This document shows, piece after piece, positions 22,238-33,800 of a stretch of 64,000 nucleotides of DNA (position 1 is its first letter; every line of letters starts with the position of its first letter). The translations under genes were made by a program, and so were the position numbers. Under the pieces are notes generated by a model. That model was not told where the DNA came from. It was given only the letters and a program-made list of their open reading frames with translations, and ran no database searches. This stretch comes from Galeopsis tetrahit (Eukaryota > Streptophyta > Magnoliopsida > Lamiales > Lamiaceae), in assembly GCA_963675135.1 (NCBI GenBank), contig OY776119.1, positions 68,503,727-68,567,726 of the forward strand, given 5' to 3'.

Positions 22238-22600
22238 TATATTTTAAGAAATACATATGAGTTGCAATGTGAACTGGGTGTACATATTGTTGGATACTTT
22301 ACTTAAAGATAAAAATTATATGATATTTTCTTAGAGACAATTAAGAATTAATCCATTTCTTAATAAAAAGATATAAAATAAATTAATGTGGAGCTACCTC
22401 TCACAGCAAAATTGTTCAGGTAATTAAAACAAAAACATAAGTTTAAAAAGTTGTGTATACAAATCAGTTTGTTCCATTTACAATGTGTTTTTGACCTAGC
22501 TAATTAATCATCAAAACTAATAAAGACAAATTAACAATAATTTGATTTTAATTTTAGCAATAAATATTCGTAAGATTAATTTATGAATACTATTGAAAGG
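22238..22600. other. AT-rich intergenic DNA
   Basis: No gene or repeat structure seen. Confidence 0.5.
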
Positions 22601-22805
22601 ACTTAATTATTTTTCAATTATGCATGAATGATTTAATAGACAAAAATAATAAAAATAAATGAGAGATTTATTCAATTGAACATATATCTTGATCGATATT
22701 GGTTTATCCAATAAAAACAAATACATAATTTTCTTAAAACTAAAAATAAAAGGTACATCAATTTTTTGGATCCTGCTCGACGAAGTTGAAATTTTCATCC
22801 AAAAG

Positions 22806-23313
22806 TCAATTTTTCCACTCACACAAATCAACCTTTTGTGGAGTAGACGAAACTTCAATATAATCCTGAAATACATCAAATATAAAAATTATAATTAAAT
22901 TAATATTGCAAAATAATAAAAAAAATATCATGATTATATATATATTCACCTCTGAGAACATATTCGTGTAGCATGGATCTAGGTAACCTTGTGCGGGTGG
23001 TGGGATGACATATGCGTCCAATGGTGGCACTATTTTTACCTCAATCTTTGGTGTGTCGGTAGGTTGACTATCACTCGATCACATATTCAGTCCTTGTATA
23101 AATCTGTTGAAAATTAGAAAATAAGACTTTCTTTGGTCAATGGAAAAATTGCTAACACTACTAGAGGGTGAAAAAGGAACAAATGCAACATCAACATCGC
23201 AACAAATTGATATTTCACTTGCCTTTTTAATCAAGCTGCTATGATGCTATGAAAATGTTACTTGACATTTTGTTAAGTTTTCAAAAAAAATTCATTTCGA
23301 GTTTTCGACCCAT
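22806..23313 (-). pseudogene. MADS-box gene fragment, copy C, with a second exon and intron
   Basis: Minus strand from the ATG at 23313-23311 reads MGRKLEMNFF, a shift, then ENLTKCQVTFS, a stop, and HHSSLIKKASEISICCDVDV then AFVPFSPSSSVSNFS. This is the best-kept MADS core of the four copies. Further on, an open stretch reads PPLDAYVIPPPAQGYLDPCY up to TNMFSE. A plausible 84-bp intron follows (22949-22866, GTGAAT to TTTCAG), then DYIEVSSTPQKVDLCEWKN and a stop near 22806. The extra exon shows that this was a spliced gene, not a processed copy. Two stops or shifts in the MADS domain make it non-functional. MIKC*-like affinity is my judgement only. Confidence 0.72.
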
Positions 23314-23540
23314 TTCTTAAACACAACTGAAGAAGATGGGAGGGCTTGAAGAGAGAGAGAAACTAGTGCTAGAGAAATATTTTAGTATTTTGTGAGCGAA
23401 CTAATTAGGGTACGTAACACGTTATGTGGGCACACTTGGTGAATATTATTGAGAAAAATCATCAAATAATTAGTGAATATTTTATTGCATACACACATGA
23501 CATGCACGCAAACGCTTCACACATTTATTAATTACATGAT
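23314..23540 (-). repeat. Upstream flank of MADS copy C, cut by Sirevirus copy 3
   Basis: Matches the upstream flanks of copies A and B (GAAGAGAGAGA, AATATTTTAGTATTTTGTGAG, ACATGACATGCACGCAAACG, CACATTTATTAATTAC). The match stops exactly at 23540, where the LTR of Sirevirus copy 3 begins with TGTAGG. The remaining flank is not found beyond the truncated right side of that element. Confidence 0.75.
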
Positions 23541-24381
23541 TGTAGGTGTTGTTAATCCTTAAGTGTCTTAACATTATCAACAACATCTTAATTTGACCTT
23601 CCGAGATTTTTTCTAAGTCTTTTCTGAAATGCTACATTAAATGTTGATCTAAATGTTGTCGCATTTCTGGCAGGATCTAGAAGCTTCTACAAGGATCTGG
23701 AACCTGGAAGATTCCAGAACATTGGAGAACATGCTAGAGCAGCCTGGAACCATTTAGAACGACCTGGAGCATACAAGAAGGATCTAGAAAGATCATGGAA
23801 GTTGAGCTCCTAAAAAATAGGACCTCAATGTGGAAGCCTCTAGAATTCGCATACCGCCTCTATAAATACCGATTAAAGGCTTCATAATTCAGTGTGTTCT
23901 ATTCGAGCAATATCCTAGACCGAGCGTTCATCCCTGTTAGGAAATTGTGGCCAATAGTTCTACATTTTAGATCATACGTTGTATACCACCCGTATGGTTG
24001 TGTGTCTTCTTATCTATTGAGAGTGTAATCATTAGATAGACTAGGCATTTCGACAGTGTATAATTTATACACTTAGTTCGTTTTCTAAACTTGGCACCTG
24101 CCTCGTTTATAGTTTCAGTTGTGAAGGTTATTGTTGTAACATTTCACACAACATTTGTACTTGAAGATAAGTATTGATTTATGCCATAAGGCAGACATAG
24201 ATTTTTATTTATAAAATCTATGTTAAAAGTATTTCCACTGTGTCTCGTTTGTTTTTAGTGTTTCAAGTCTTCCGCTGTGTATCTTAATTTCTGATATTCT
24301 GTTAGAGTCAGTGTTGCACTATTTGTCTCAACATTTATCTACTTATACTTAAACACTTTTATACACCCCAACACACTTTCA
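23541..24381 (+). repeat. 5' LTR of Sirevirus copy 3
   Basis: Runs from TGTAGGTGTTG to CTTTCA (841 bp), TG to CA. A TATAAATA box lies at 23861-23868. No second copy is in the window. A GGATCTAGAA/GGATCTGGAA word recurs several times at 23670-23790. Confidence 0.75.
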
Positions 24382-24382
24382 G

Positions 24383-24395
24383 TTGGTATCAAAGC
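24383..24395 (+). promoter_or_regulatory. Primer-binding site of Sirevirus copy 3
   Basis: TTGGTATCAAAGC follows the LTR by one base. It is the methionine initiator tRNA type, with one change (CAAAGC for CAGAGC). Confidence 0.75.
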
Positions 24396-24455
24396 TGATA
24401 CCTGACGACACTAGGTTAGATCTTTGGTCAAGTGTGTTTTTAGTTTAGGTTAGCA

Positions 24456-26681
24456 ATGGAAACACATCACATATCCACTGCACTTAGGCCACCCGTTTTA
24501 GATGGTTCGAATTATTCTTATTGGAAGCCTAAGATGCGTATGTACATCAAGTCGATTGATGAACGTGCTTGGAGGACTGTACTTACAGGCTGGGAAGCTC
24601 CAAAAAGACCAGAAGATGCAGATGGTGAAGTTCAACTCAAGAGAGAAGTTGATTGGACGGCTGATGAAATAACAACAACAAGCTACAATTCTAAAGCTTT
24701 AAATGCTATTTTTACTTCTGTTGATGTTTCAATGTTTAAAATTATATCTAACTGTTCTACTTCTAAAGATGCATGGGACAGGTTGCAAGAGCATTGTGAA
24801 GGTTCAGACAGTGTTCGAAGGACTAAGCTTCGAATGTTGGGGACAAAATTTGAGAATCTCCGAATGAAGGAAGATGAAACCATTTCATCCTACAATGAAA
24901 GGTTAAGTGAGATAATCAATGAATCACATTCTCTTGGTGACCCTATTTCTAATGTTAGAGTAGTTCATAAGATATTAAGATCTGTTCCTAAAAGATTTGA
25001 TGCTAAAATTTGTGCTATTGAAGAGGCAAAAAATACAGATACATTAAGTCAAAATGAGTTAGTGAGTATTTTTAGAACATATGAAATACACACTAATCAA
25101 GTTGATGAAAATGATGCTGATAAGAAAGTTGTGGTTTTTAAAGGGGAAACATCAAACATTTATGAGATTCAACCTATCATTACTGAAGTTGATTCTGATG
25201 AAGAATTGCTTGATAAATGTCTCAAGGATCCTAACAACATTGTCTTACTTACTAAGCACTTTAATAAGTTTCTTAAGAAATCTGTGAACAAATCTAGCAA
25301 CATTCAGCCTAAGATTCAAATCAACACATCAACACCTCAACCAGAAAGGAGGAAAAGTCAATTAACACCAAGACCATCAAAGAGTGAAGGTAAACCAAGG
25401 TATGATCCTAAATTTCGAAAATCAGTTCAATGCAATGCTTGTTCTGGTTATGGCCATTATGCAAATGAATGTGCCAATACTATACTTAAGCAAAAACTGA
25501 ATTTTAGTGCTACCTTGAGTGATGATTCTGATGATGATCTTGATGAATTAAATCAGAATGAATATTCTAATTTTACCAGAATTGATTATAATGATTCCTC
25601 AGATGATGATTTGGATGCAACAGATTCTGATGCTATACCCGATGCTTCAACATCTACAGCAACATCAGAACAGAGTCACCCAGATTTGAACTGTTTTAAT
25701 GGTTTAGTTGATGATGCAGGAAAAAGGACTGATGACAATGAATACCAAAAGCTGTTAGATGATTGGAAGAATCAGAAACTCACCCTTGAATCTCTGAATA
25801 AAAGGAATGAAGATCTGATAGACACAATCACCAAGCTAGAACTTATTCTTACCAAAAGAGATCTGGAAATCTGTAACTTAAAGGAGAAATTGATAAATTC
25901 TACTTTATGTTTCAAGAAATATTTCAAGAGTGCTTCTGAGGTAAATAATGCTATAGCTACAGGTAAGTCTAACAATCATGGTTTAGGCTATGATGGTACT
26001 ACTGCTTCTATTTCTGATAAATTTAGAAAATCTGTGAAATTTGTTAAGGCAAATGTTGACACATCTGGTGCAACATCTGCAGAAACAGAGTCTCACAAGG
26101 TTAAAAGGAAGTATATCTGTCATTACTGTTTCAAAATTGGTCACATTCGTCCTTACTGTATAAAGTTGTTTGAAGAACAGAAAAACTTGAAAATGCTGCA
26201 TAAGAAACTGTCACATCCTGGTAAACAGTTTTTGAAATCTGCATGGAAACCAAAAGCTACCTGTAATGTTGTTCATACCTCCTTAAAAGCATGTCTACCT
26301 GACTTATGGTACTTTAATAGTGGCTGTTCTAGACATATGACAGGTCGTATTGATTTCTTATCTGATTATGTGACCTTGAATAGTGGTAGTGTTACATATG
26401 GTGGAGGTTCTAAAGGAAAGATTGTTGGTAAAGGAACTTTGAATGTTGAAGGTTTTCCTAAGCTTAAAAATGTATTACATGTTGATGGCTTACTTGCAAA
26501 TCTGATTAGCATTAGTCAACTTTGTGATGATAATTTGCATGTGAAATTTGATAAAGATTCATATTATGTTCTTAATAAAGATGAAGTTTGTGTCATGACT
26601 GGTACTAGGTCAGCTGATAATTGCTATCTTATTGGAACAAATATGTGTAACTTGTCAAAACATGATGAAAATGTTCTATGA
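24456..26681 (+). pseudogene. Sirevirus copy 3 gag and protease
   Basis: 741 codons are open from METHHISTALRPPVLDGSNY. Visible in order: UBN2-type gag (YWKPKMRMYIKSIDERAW), knuckle 1 CNACSGYGHYANEC (about 25432), an acidic stretch, a coiled coil (SLNKRNEDLIDTITKLELIL), knuckle 2 CHYCFKIGHIRPYC (about 26119), and the protease. The protease signature is WYFNSGCSRHMTG, so the catalytic Asp is Asn (codon 26316-26318). The frame ends at TGA 26679-26681, where copies 1 and 2 have TGG before HH/HQ-LGHANY. Frame and length are otherwise intact, so this copy is damaged only by point changes up to this place. Confidence 0.82.
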
Positions 26682-28067
26682 CATCAAAGATTGGGTCATG
26701 CAAATTACAGAGCAATGAAAAAGCTAATCAAAGCAGATGCAGTAAAAGGAATTCCAGAACTGAGGTTTCACAACACCACTGTATGTGGACCATGCCAAAA
26801 AGGTAAGCAGGTAAGAATGTCACACAAAATGCTGTCACATTGTACTACACATCGATGCCTTGAATTACTGCACATGGATTTGATGGGTCCTATGGAAACT
26901 GAAAGCATTGGAGGAAAGAGGTATTCCTTAGTTGTGGTAGATGATTTTTCTAGATATACTTGGGTAGAGTCTTTGAGAGACAAATGTGAAGCATTTGCTG
27001 CATTTAAAATTCTTTATAAGAGGTTCAAAAATGTGTTTAACTTGAAAGTTGGCCGTATTAGAACTGATCATGGTAGGGAATTTGAAAACAGCATGTTTAA
27101 TGATTTCTGTGATAATAAGGGTATCTTGCAAGAATATTCATCTCCTAAAACTCCACAACAAAATGGAATTGTTGAAAGAAAGAATAGAACTTTACAAGAA
27201 ATGGCTAGAGTTATGCTTACATCCAAATGCCTTGCTAAGAAATTTTGGGGAGAAGCATTGAATACTGCATGCCATATTATTAATATGGTTTTTATTCGTT
27301 TTGGCACTAATCAAACACCTTATGAGATTTTGAACAACAGAAAACCTAATGTGAAATATTTTCATGTATTTGGTTGTGTGTGTTATATTTTGAATGATAG
27401 GGATCAACTTCATAAGTTTGATTCTAAAAGTGATAAAGGTTTCTTTTTAGGCTATTCTAGAAATAGTAAAGCTTATAGAGTTTATAACCTTAGAACTAAC
27501 ACTGTTCAAGAATTTGTTAATGTTGTGTTTGATGATGATAAAGGTCTTACAGATGACAAAGATGAAGAAGATGTATCACAGGTTACTGACACTTCTGAGA
27601 ATACACTGAAGTCTGAAAATGTTGCACCAAATGTTAACACATCTGGGTCAACATCTACAGAACAGTCAGCTGTAAATTCACAGAATGATCAGTACATTCC
27701 CAAAACAAATCCTTCTTCAAGAATAGGCAAAAGTCATCCTTCTGACCAGATCATAGGCGATGCTACAGTTGGAGTGCAAACAAGAGGAAGAGTAAGATCA
27801 AACAAGGTAGATGTGGTAAGAACATTATGCATGTCTTCTATGTGTAATGTTGTAAATGCTGAATGCTATTTATCTGAAATTGAACCTAAGATTGCTAAAG
27901 AAGCCTTAACTGATGAAAACTGGATTAATGCTATGTATGAAGAACTTGGTCAGTTTGAAAGAAATGAAGTGTGGACACTTGTTCCTAGACGTAGTCATAC
28001 TAATGTCATTGAAACAAAGTGGATATTCAAGAATAAAACTGATGAATCTGGTAATATTGTTAGAAAA
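26682..28067 (+). pseudogene. Sirevirus copy 3 integrase and start of reverse transcriptase
   Basis: Same frame as the gag part. The HHCC finger is complete (HQRLGHANY, CGPCQKGK), as is the catalytic triad (HMDLMGP, RTDHGREF, PQQNGIVERKN). The C-terminal extension contains HPSDQIIGD. Reverse transcriptase starts WVTLVPRR-type and reads NVIETKWIFKNKTDESGN, then the family match breaks at about 28067. The open frame runs on to 28130 in unrelated sequence. No other stop occurs in 1.4 kb. Confidence 0.82.
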
Positions 28068-28208
28068 CATGAGACATTGAAATTGATCTCTCAAATTAGC
28101 GAATCCTTGAATCAAATACGAAAACTTTAAAAAAAATCAATGTGCTTATTATTTTCCTTGAAAACAAAATAATAATTTTAACGTGATTATCATATAATTT
28201 ATATTGTA

Positions 28209-28523
28209 CTCCCTCCGTCCAGTTTCAATATTCTCACTTTCCTTTTTTTGTTGTCCAATTTTATTATTTCCACTTTCGTTTTTTGGTTGTCCAATTTTAT
28301 TATGCTTATACCCTTTATGAAAACAATACTATTCATACTATTTTATCTTCACCCTATACCATCACTTATTTACCCACTTTGTCATTCACTTTATTCATAA
28401 ACAATCATTTATTTACAAATGGACCCTACAATACCCCTCAACTTATCTACTTTATGAATAAACTAATCAATATTCATTAAAATAAATGCCCGAAGAAGTG
28501 TGCATAATAAAATTGGACGGAAG
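28209..28523. mobile_element. Stowaway-type MITE
   Basis: The left end is CTCCCTCCGTCCAGTTT and the right end in reverse complement is CTTCCGTCCAATTTTATT. TA lies on both sides (28207-28208 and 28524-28525). The TTGTCCAATTTTATTAT block near the left end occurs twice (about 28252 and 28287). No coding capacity; a 65-codon frame inside is incidental. Confidence 0.85.
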
Positions 28524-29111
28524 TATAAATTATCCCAAGATATTCTTACAAGTGTACAAGTAGAGTTTTGATTAGAGTTCAGTACGTATAATAGGTATGA
28601 TTGCGGTCTTTGTTTTTAATACAAAATCAATCATAGATGATTTGGGCGAGGGAGATAAATTGGTAATAATTGTTGTAAAAAATTCTCTCTCTAAATCTTC
28701 TCCAATTAATTTCTTTTCGGTAGGAATTGTTGTGAGGTCTTACGAAGAGCTTTTTGAATCGAAGCTTCTTGTTTCTTGGTGGCGTTCTGAATTCCCCACT
28801 GCCTTTTCATCTGATGTTCTTGGGGTGCGCAGTGAGGATATCTTTTCTTGGGGAAGTAGATTTTCTTAATCATTGCATTTGGGGTGTAAAACGAGAAGGT
28901 TTGGTGGCGCGTGGCTATAACGGAGTATTTCATTGGGGTGATACAACAAATCTTTTCAAATTCAGAAACATTCTCTTTGTTGGCAATTGGTGGATTGGTT
29001 GCATGTCTGCCCAACGAATTTTTCGATTTTGTTGGTTTTACAAAAACCATCTGAAGGGTTTTCCTTGGGAGTGGTTTATCCAAACCCATGGGTTAGTATC
29101 TGGTTTGAAGT

Positions 29112-29122
29112 GCCTATATAAA
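29112..29122 (+). promoter_or_regulatory. TATA-like box upstream of LINE ORF1
   Basis: The motif CTATATAAAGA lies about 80 bp before the ORF1 ATG. L1 promoters are normally internal, near the 5' end of the element, so a role is uncertain. Confidence 0.3.
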
Positions 29123-29197
29123 GACTCGGCAGAGCTCAAATGGCTTATACTCACACATTCCATCTCTTTGTTTTACTTTAAAGTCTTTCTTCATCCA

Positions 29198-30838
29198 ATG
29201 GCGGAGGTTCTCAATGATCGTTTTGCAAATTTCTCTCTTGCTGATCAAGAGACCACAAACATCCTGGTGGAAAATGGTGAACTGGCCTTCCCCAAGTTCG
29301 CTTTGGCAGTTCGTTTCGTGGCCCCAAGGACCTTTGGCACTGTCGAACTTCATAACTTGTTGAAGGAAGTTTGGAGGTTTAAAGCTTCTTTAAAGGTGTC
29401 TGTTATGCGGGAAGGTCTTTTTCTTTTGGATTTTGCTTCTGAATCAGAGATGAATGCAGCCATTCACAAACAGCCATGGAATCTTAGGAAATCTTTAATG
29501 GTGATGAGGAGGCTGTACGGTAAGGAAAAGCCCTCTTCACTCACTTTCCATTTTGTGCCCTTCTGGGTTCAAATTCATGGACTTCAGCTGCATGCAATGA
29601 CAAAACAAGTTGGAACTCGTATTGGGAGTATCTTTGGGGGAGTCCTGGAGGTTGAGGCCAAAGAGGATGAGGCAGCTTGGGGTGAATGCCTCAGAATCAG
29701 GGTCATGGTAGATACTACTGTGCCGCTGTGTCGTTGCTTTTATATTACAGTAGATGGGGAAAGAATGGTGGCTATGTTCAGGTATGAACGACTCTCCAAC
29801 TATTGTTATCTTTGTGGCAGGTTGGATTATGTTGATGCGGACTGTGTTATCGCGGTAGGGCAAACAAAGGAGTGGAGGTCAAAGCATAAGGTATTTCCTG
29901 AGTGGTTGAGGGCTGACAAAAAGAAATGCCTTAAAGAGGAGGACATGCAAAAGTTCCTTCAGATGATCGAAACAGGTATGGTTGAAGGGGTGCAGGTTGG
30001 GGATTCTTCTAAACAAAGGATTGATGGCATGGACAAGGGAAATGGTATATTGGTGGAGGATGATGATAATATGCTGTATTTGGGTAGGGGTCCAAGGAAG
30101 GATGGTGATAGGACCCAGGTGGAGGATGCTGTGCATGTTGAATTTGGCCTTCAGATTGGAGCAAAAGGAGTGGAGATGGGGAGGAGGGTTTTTAACAGGG
30201 AGGGGGGCGAGGGATTGTGCCTTGGTACGGGTTCCAAAACAAGGCTCGAGGTGAACAGGTTTGATGATTTGATAGATAACACGGAGACTGGGAACCGTAC
30301 TGATGGTGATATCCATGGTGCAAATCCGGGTTATTGGAGTAGTAGAAAGGGGATGGATTCGCAGCCTGTATCTTTTTCGGTTCCAAGAAACCATAAGCAT
30401 CGATTTTTCAAAGAACCACTTGGAACGATGGATAATGGAAGGGATTATTGTGTGACACATCAAGTGGGCCGTGACTTTCGTGCTTTTGATTATCAGACTT
30501 ATGTGGAAATTATTCATGCGGGGGAAGACCCATACATTCCGGTGTTTGAAGAGGTAACTCAGAAGGGGGGAGGCACGGCTAATGATAGTGGGTATGATGG
30601 AGCGGAGTCAGATGATGCTGCATCGGCTCAGAGTGCCATACTTCCTTTTAAGAAATGCAATCTTGGGGATCGTGAAGCCAGGTATGTTGAAGAAGGGGTG
30701 TGGGAGGAAATGGAGATGGCAGAGCATGGTGCGGGTCTGCTTAAGAGAGCTCGAAATTTATGTGAAGCTTTTGGTGATCCGATTAAAACTTTTGATATGG
30801 CGGAGGCTGGATGTGCCCAGCCCCGCCGTGATGAATGA
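29198..30838 (+). CDS. LINE ORF1 protein (DUF4283, zinc knuckle)
   Basis: 546 codons, intact. The frame is open further upstream, but I chose the ATG at 29198 because MAEVLNDRFANFSLADQE is the usual start of these proteins. Residues about 30-190 form a DUF4283 domain (FVAPRTFGTVELHNLL, VWRFKASLKVSVMREGLFLL, FVPFWVQIHGLQLHAM). A degenerate C-x2-C-type knuckle follows (YERLSNYCYLCGRLDYVDAD, where the usual GH is RL). The C-terminal half is Gly/Asp-rich and poorly conserved. ORF1 proteins bind the LINE RNA and form the particle with ORF2 protein. The stop overlaps the ORF2 start by four bases (ATGA, 30835-30838). Confidence 0.85.
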   Translation: MAEVLNDRFANFSLADQETTNILVENGELAFPKFALAVRFVAPRTFGTVELHNLLKEVWRFKASLKVSVMREGLFLLDFASESEMNAAIHKQPWNLRKSLMVMRRLYGKEKPSSLTFHFVPFWVQIHGLQLHAMTKQVGTRIGSIFGGVLEVEAKEDEAAWGECLRIRVMVDTTVPLCRCFYITVDGERMVAMFRYERLSNYCYLCGRLDYVDADCVIAVGQTKEWRSKHKVFPEWLRADKKKCLKEEDMQKFLQMIETGMVEGVQVGDSSKQRIDGMDKGNGILVEDDDNMLYLGRGPRKDGDRTQVEDAVHVEFGLQIGAKGVEMGRRVFNREGGEGLCLGTGSKTRLEVNRFDDLIDNTETGNRTDGDIHGANPGYWSSRKGMDSQPVSFSVPRNHKHRFFKEPLGTMDNGRDYCVTHQVGRDFRAFDYQTYVEIIHAGEDPYIPVFEEVTQKGGGTANDSGYDGAESDDAASAQSAILPFKKCNLGDREARYVEEGVWEEMEMAEHGAGLLKRARNLCEAFGDPIKTFDMAEAGCAQPRRDE

Positions 30839-33800
30839 AGATTCTCTGTTGGAACGCACGAGGGCTTCGTAGTAATCGTGCGTTCAGGAATCTTAGTACT
30901 TTAGTTGTTAAAAGTTGTCCTTCTTTACTTTTTCTAGTCGAATCAAAGTGCTCTGCCTCTCGAGTGGAGTACATTAGGGTGCAATTAGGTTTCAGTTCTT
31001 GTTTCTCAGTTGATGCTGGTGGTGTTTCAGGCGGTGTGGCCTTATTTTGGAATGAATGGGTGGTTAATGTGTTGTCGTATTCGCAAGGTCATATTGATTG
31101 TATGATTGATGAATTTTAGTCTTGTTGGAGATTTACGGGGTTTTATGGCAATCATAACCTAGCACATCGATCTTTTTCGTGGGAATTGCTCAAGAAACTT
31201 TATTTTTCTCAATTGAATAATTGTGTGCCTTGGTTGGTAGGGGGGATTTCAATGAGAACTTGTCCTTGCATGAAAAATTGGGGGGGGGGGTGATAAGAAG
31301 CCTTTGGCGAGAATGCTTCGGTTTCAGGAGACTTTAGATTTTGCAAATCTTAAGTCTTTGGATTCTATAGGTCCTAAATTTACTTGGATGAATAGAAGAC
31401 ATGGGCAGAGTCTTATCAAGGAAAGGTTGGATAGGTTTGTTGCAAATACTGAATGGATTCGTAGGTTTCCACATTATGAGGCTCGTGCTTTGGATTTTTC
31501 GGGATCAGATCATCGTCCTATTTTACTTAATTGTGTAGCTAAAGTGAGACCGAGACATCCAAGAATAAATGATCAGTTTCGATTTGAAAACCATTGGGTT
31601 AAAGAACGAGATTTTACTACACAAGTCGAATAAATTTGGAAACAAAAGAAGGAGGGTGTCTTGCTCAAAGATACCTTGAATTATTGTAGCCGATCATTGA
31701 GTAAATGGGATAAGTCAAAGAAGGGGACAATTCCACAGAGAATTACGGTGGTTCAAAATCTTATTAATGATGAACTCAATAATGAGGAGTGTCATCCAGA
31801 CATGCCGAAGGTCAGGAATTTGGAAGTGGAGCTGGAAAAACTTAACTCTCAAGAAGAATGGTATTGGAAGCAAAGATCAAGAGTCTCATGGATGAAAGAA
31901 GGGGATCAAAATACTAAGTTTTTTCATGCTAGAGCCAGTGCTCGACGAAGGCGTAATGCTATTACTGGAATTATGACGGAGGAGGGGCAGTGGTTTTCGA
32001 AGGAAAGTGATGTTAGGCATTGTTTCTTACAATATTTTGAGAACATTTTTTCTACATCACAACCAGATTTGGCAGAGATTCAAGCAACTGTACTTCCTAT
32101 GAATCATGTGATGGACAATAGTGTTTTATCCCTTCTTGATACACCTTTTACGAAGGAGGAAGTTACAAGAGCAGTTGGAGATCTTAATCCGTGGAAAGCT
32201 CCGGGGGCCTGATGGTTTTCCAGCCTCGTTTTATCAGACAAATTGGACGACAATTGGTGATGATATCTCTGGACATGTTTTGGCAGCTCTCAATAATAAT
32301 GGTGATTTAGTGTCTTGGAATCAGACAGTTATCACACTCATTCCTAAGGTAAAATGCCCTCAGAAAATTTCTCAATACAGGCCTATTAGTTTATGTAACG
32401 TTAGCTACAGAATTCTGGCGCGTACAATCTCTAATAGGCTTAAAGGGGTGATGAATGAGATTATTGATCCATTTCAAAGTGCCTTCATTCCGGGGCGTCT
32501 TATCACAGACAATATTCTAGCTGCATTTGAGGGTTTTCACTGGGTTAAAGCTTCTAAAAGCAAGAAGGGCTATGCAGCACTTAAACTGGATATGAGCAAA
32601 GCTTATGATCGTGTGGAATGGCCTTTTCTCAGAGCGGCAATGGAAAGACTTGGTTTTTCTCAACGGTGGATTGGCCTTGTGATGAAGTGTATCTCATCAC
32701 TCATCAGTCCAGTACAACATTAATATCAATGGCAGACAAATTGATTTTTTCACACCCACCCGAGGACTTAAACAAAGGGATCCCCTCTCTCCGTGTTTAT
32801 TTGTCATATGTGCACAATGTCTTTCATCTTTGATTTCTAAGGCCATCTCTGATCGAGTAATGATGGGGATCAAGATTGCCAGGTCAGCTCCAGTTTTATC
32901 TCATTTATTTTTTGCTGATGATAGTTTGATTTTCTTTCAAGCTAACAAGGAGAATGAGGTTGGTTTGAAAAAGTGTTTGACCATATATGAAAGGGCTTCT
33001 GGTCAGTTGATTAATTTAGAAAAATCAAACATCTCTTTCAGCCCACATACGAAGCCTGAGAACATTGCTTGTGTTAAGCATATATTGGGGATCAGATCAT
33101 CTCAAAGCCATGAGTTTTACTTAGGCCTCCCAGCTTTTTCCATCAGGGCAAAAAGATTACAGTTTGGGTATTTGGTGGATAGAGTTAGGCAAAAGATAAA
33201 TGCTTGGGATCATCGTTTTTTCTCGGAAGGTGGCAAGGAAGTCTTAATTAAATCAGTGCTTCAAGCTATTCCCTCATATGCCATGTCATGTTTCAGGATC
33301 CCAACAACTATTTGTGCAGATATGGAGAAGTTGATTGCAGGGTTTTGGTGGGGTGATAAAGTTGATCAGAAGAAATTGCATTGGATGAAATGGACAGAAA
33401 TGTGCAGAACAAAAGAGGATGGGGGGATTGGCTTTCGGAGTATGGTGGCTTTTAATAAAGCTCTTCTTGCTAAACAAGTGTGGCGTATTATGTGTAACCC
33501 GGATACTTTGATTAGCAAGTTATTTAAAGCAAGGTATTTTAAACATATTGATATTCTGGAAGCTGAGTTAGGCTCTAATCCATCTTTTGTCTGGCGCTCT
33601 TTGCTTTGGAGCCGAGATATTATTGAAAAAGGTATGCGTTGGAGAGTTGGTAAGGGCAATAAGGTGCATATATTTCGGGATAAATGGGTTATGGATTTGC
33701 AGGATGGAGTTCCGTCTTCTAAGTTTGCAAGCGCCTCGCAGGTTAGCCATTTTATTTTGCCAGATTATGGTTGGGACATTCAGTTGTTGCAACGTGCTTT

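Larger units (their letters stand above)
23541..28067 (+). mobile_element. Sirevirus-type Ty1/copia element, copy 3 (3'-truncated)
   Basis: A complete-looking 5' LTR, a primer-binding site and a 3.6-kb gag-protease-integrase frame are present. The element then stops inside the start of reverse transcriptase (after GNIVRK, about 28067), so the rest of pol and the 3' LTR are missing. It is a third member of the family of copies 1 and 2 but more divergent, with a different LTR. It inserted into the MADS copy C flank. Confidence 0.82.

Noticed and set aside
28754..29197. N-terminal extension of LINE ORF1
   Set aside because: The frame is open, but the sequence there has no ORF1-like motif and a good start with the usual family N-terminus lies at 29198.
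29879..30517. 212-codon minus-strand frame
   Set aside because: Fully opposite to LINE ORF1, which has clear domains; it is a shadow frame.
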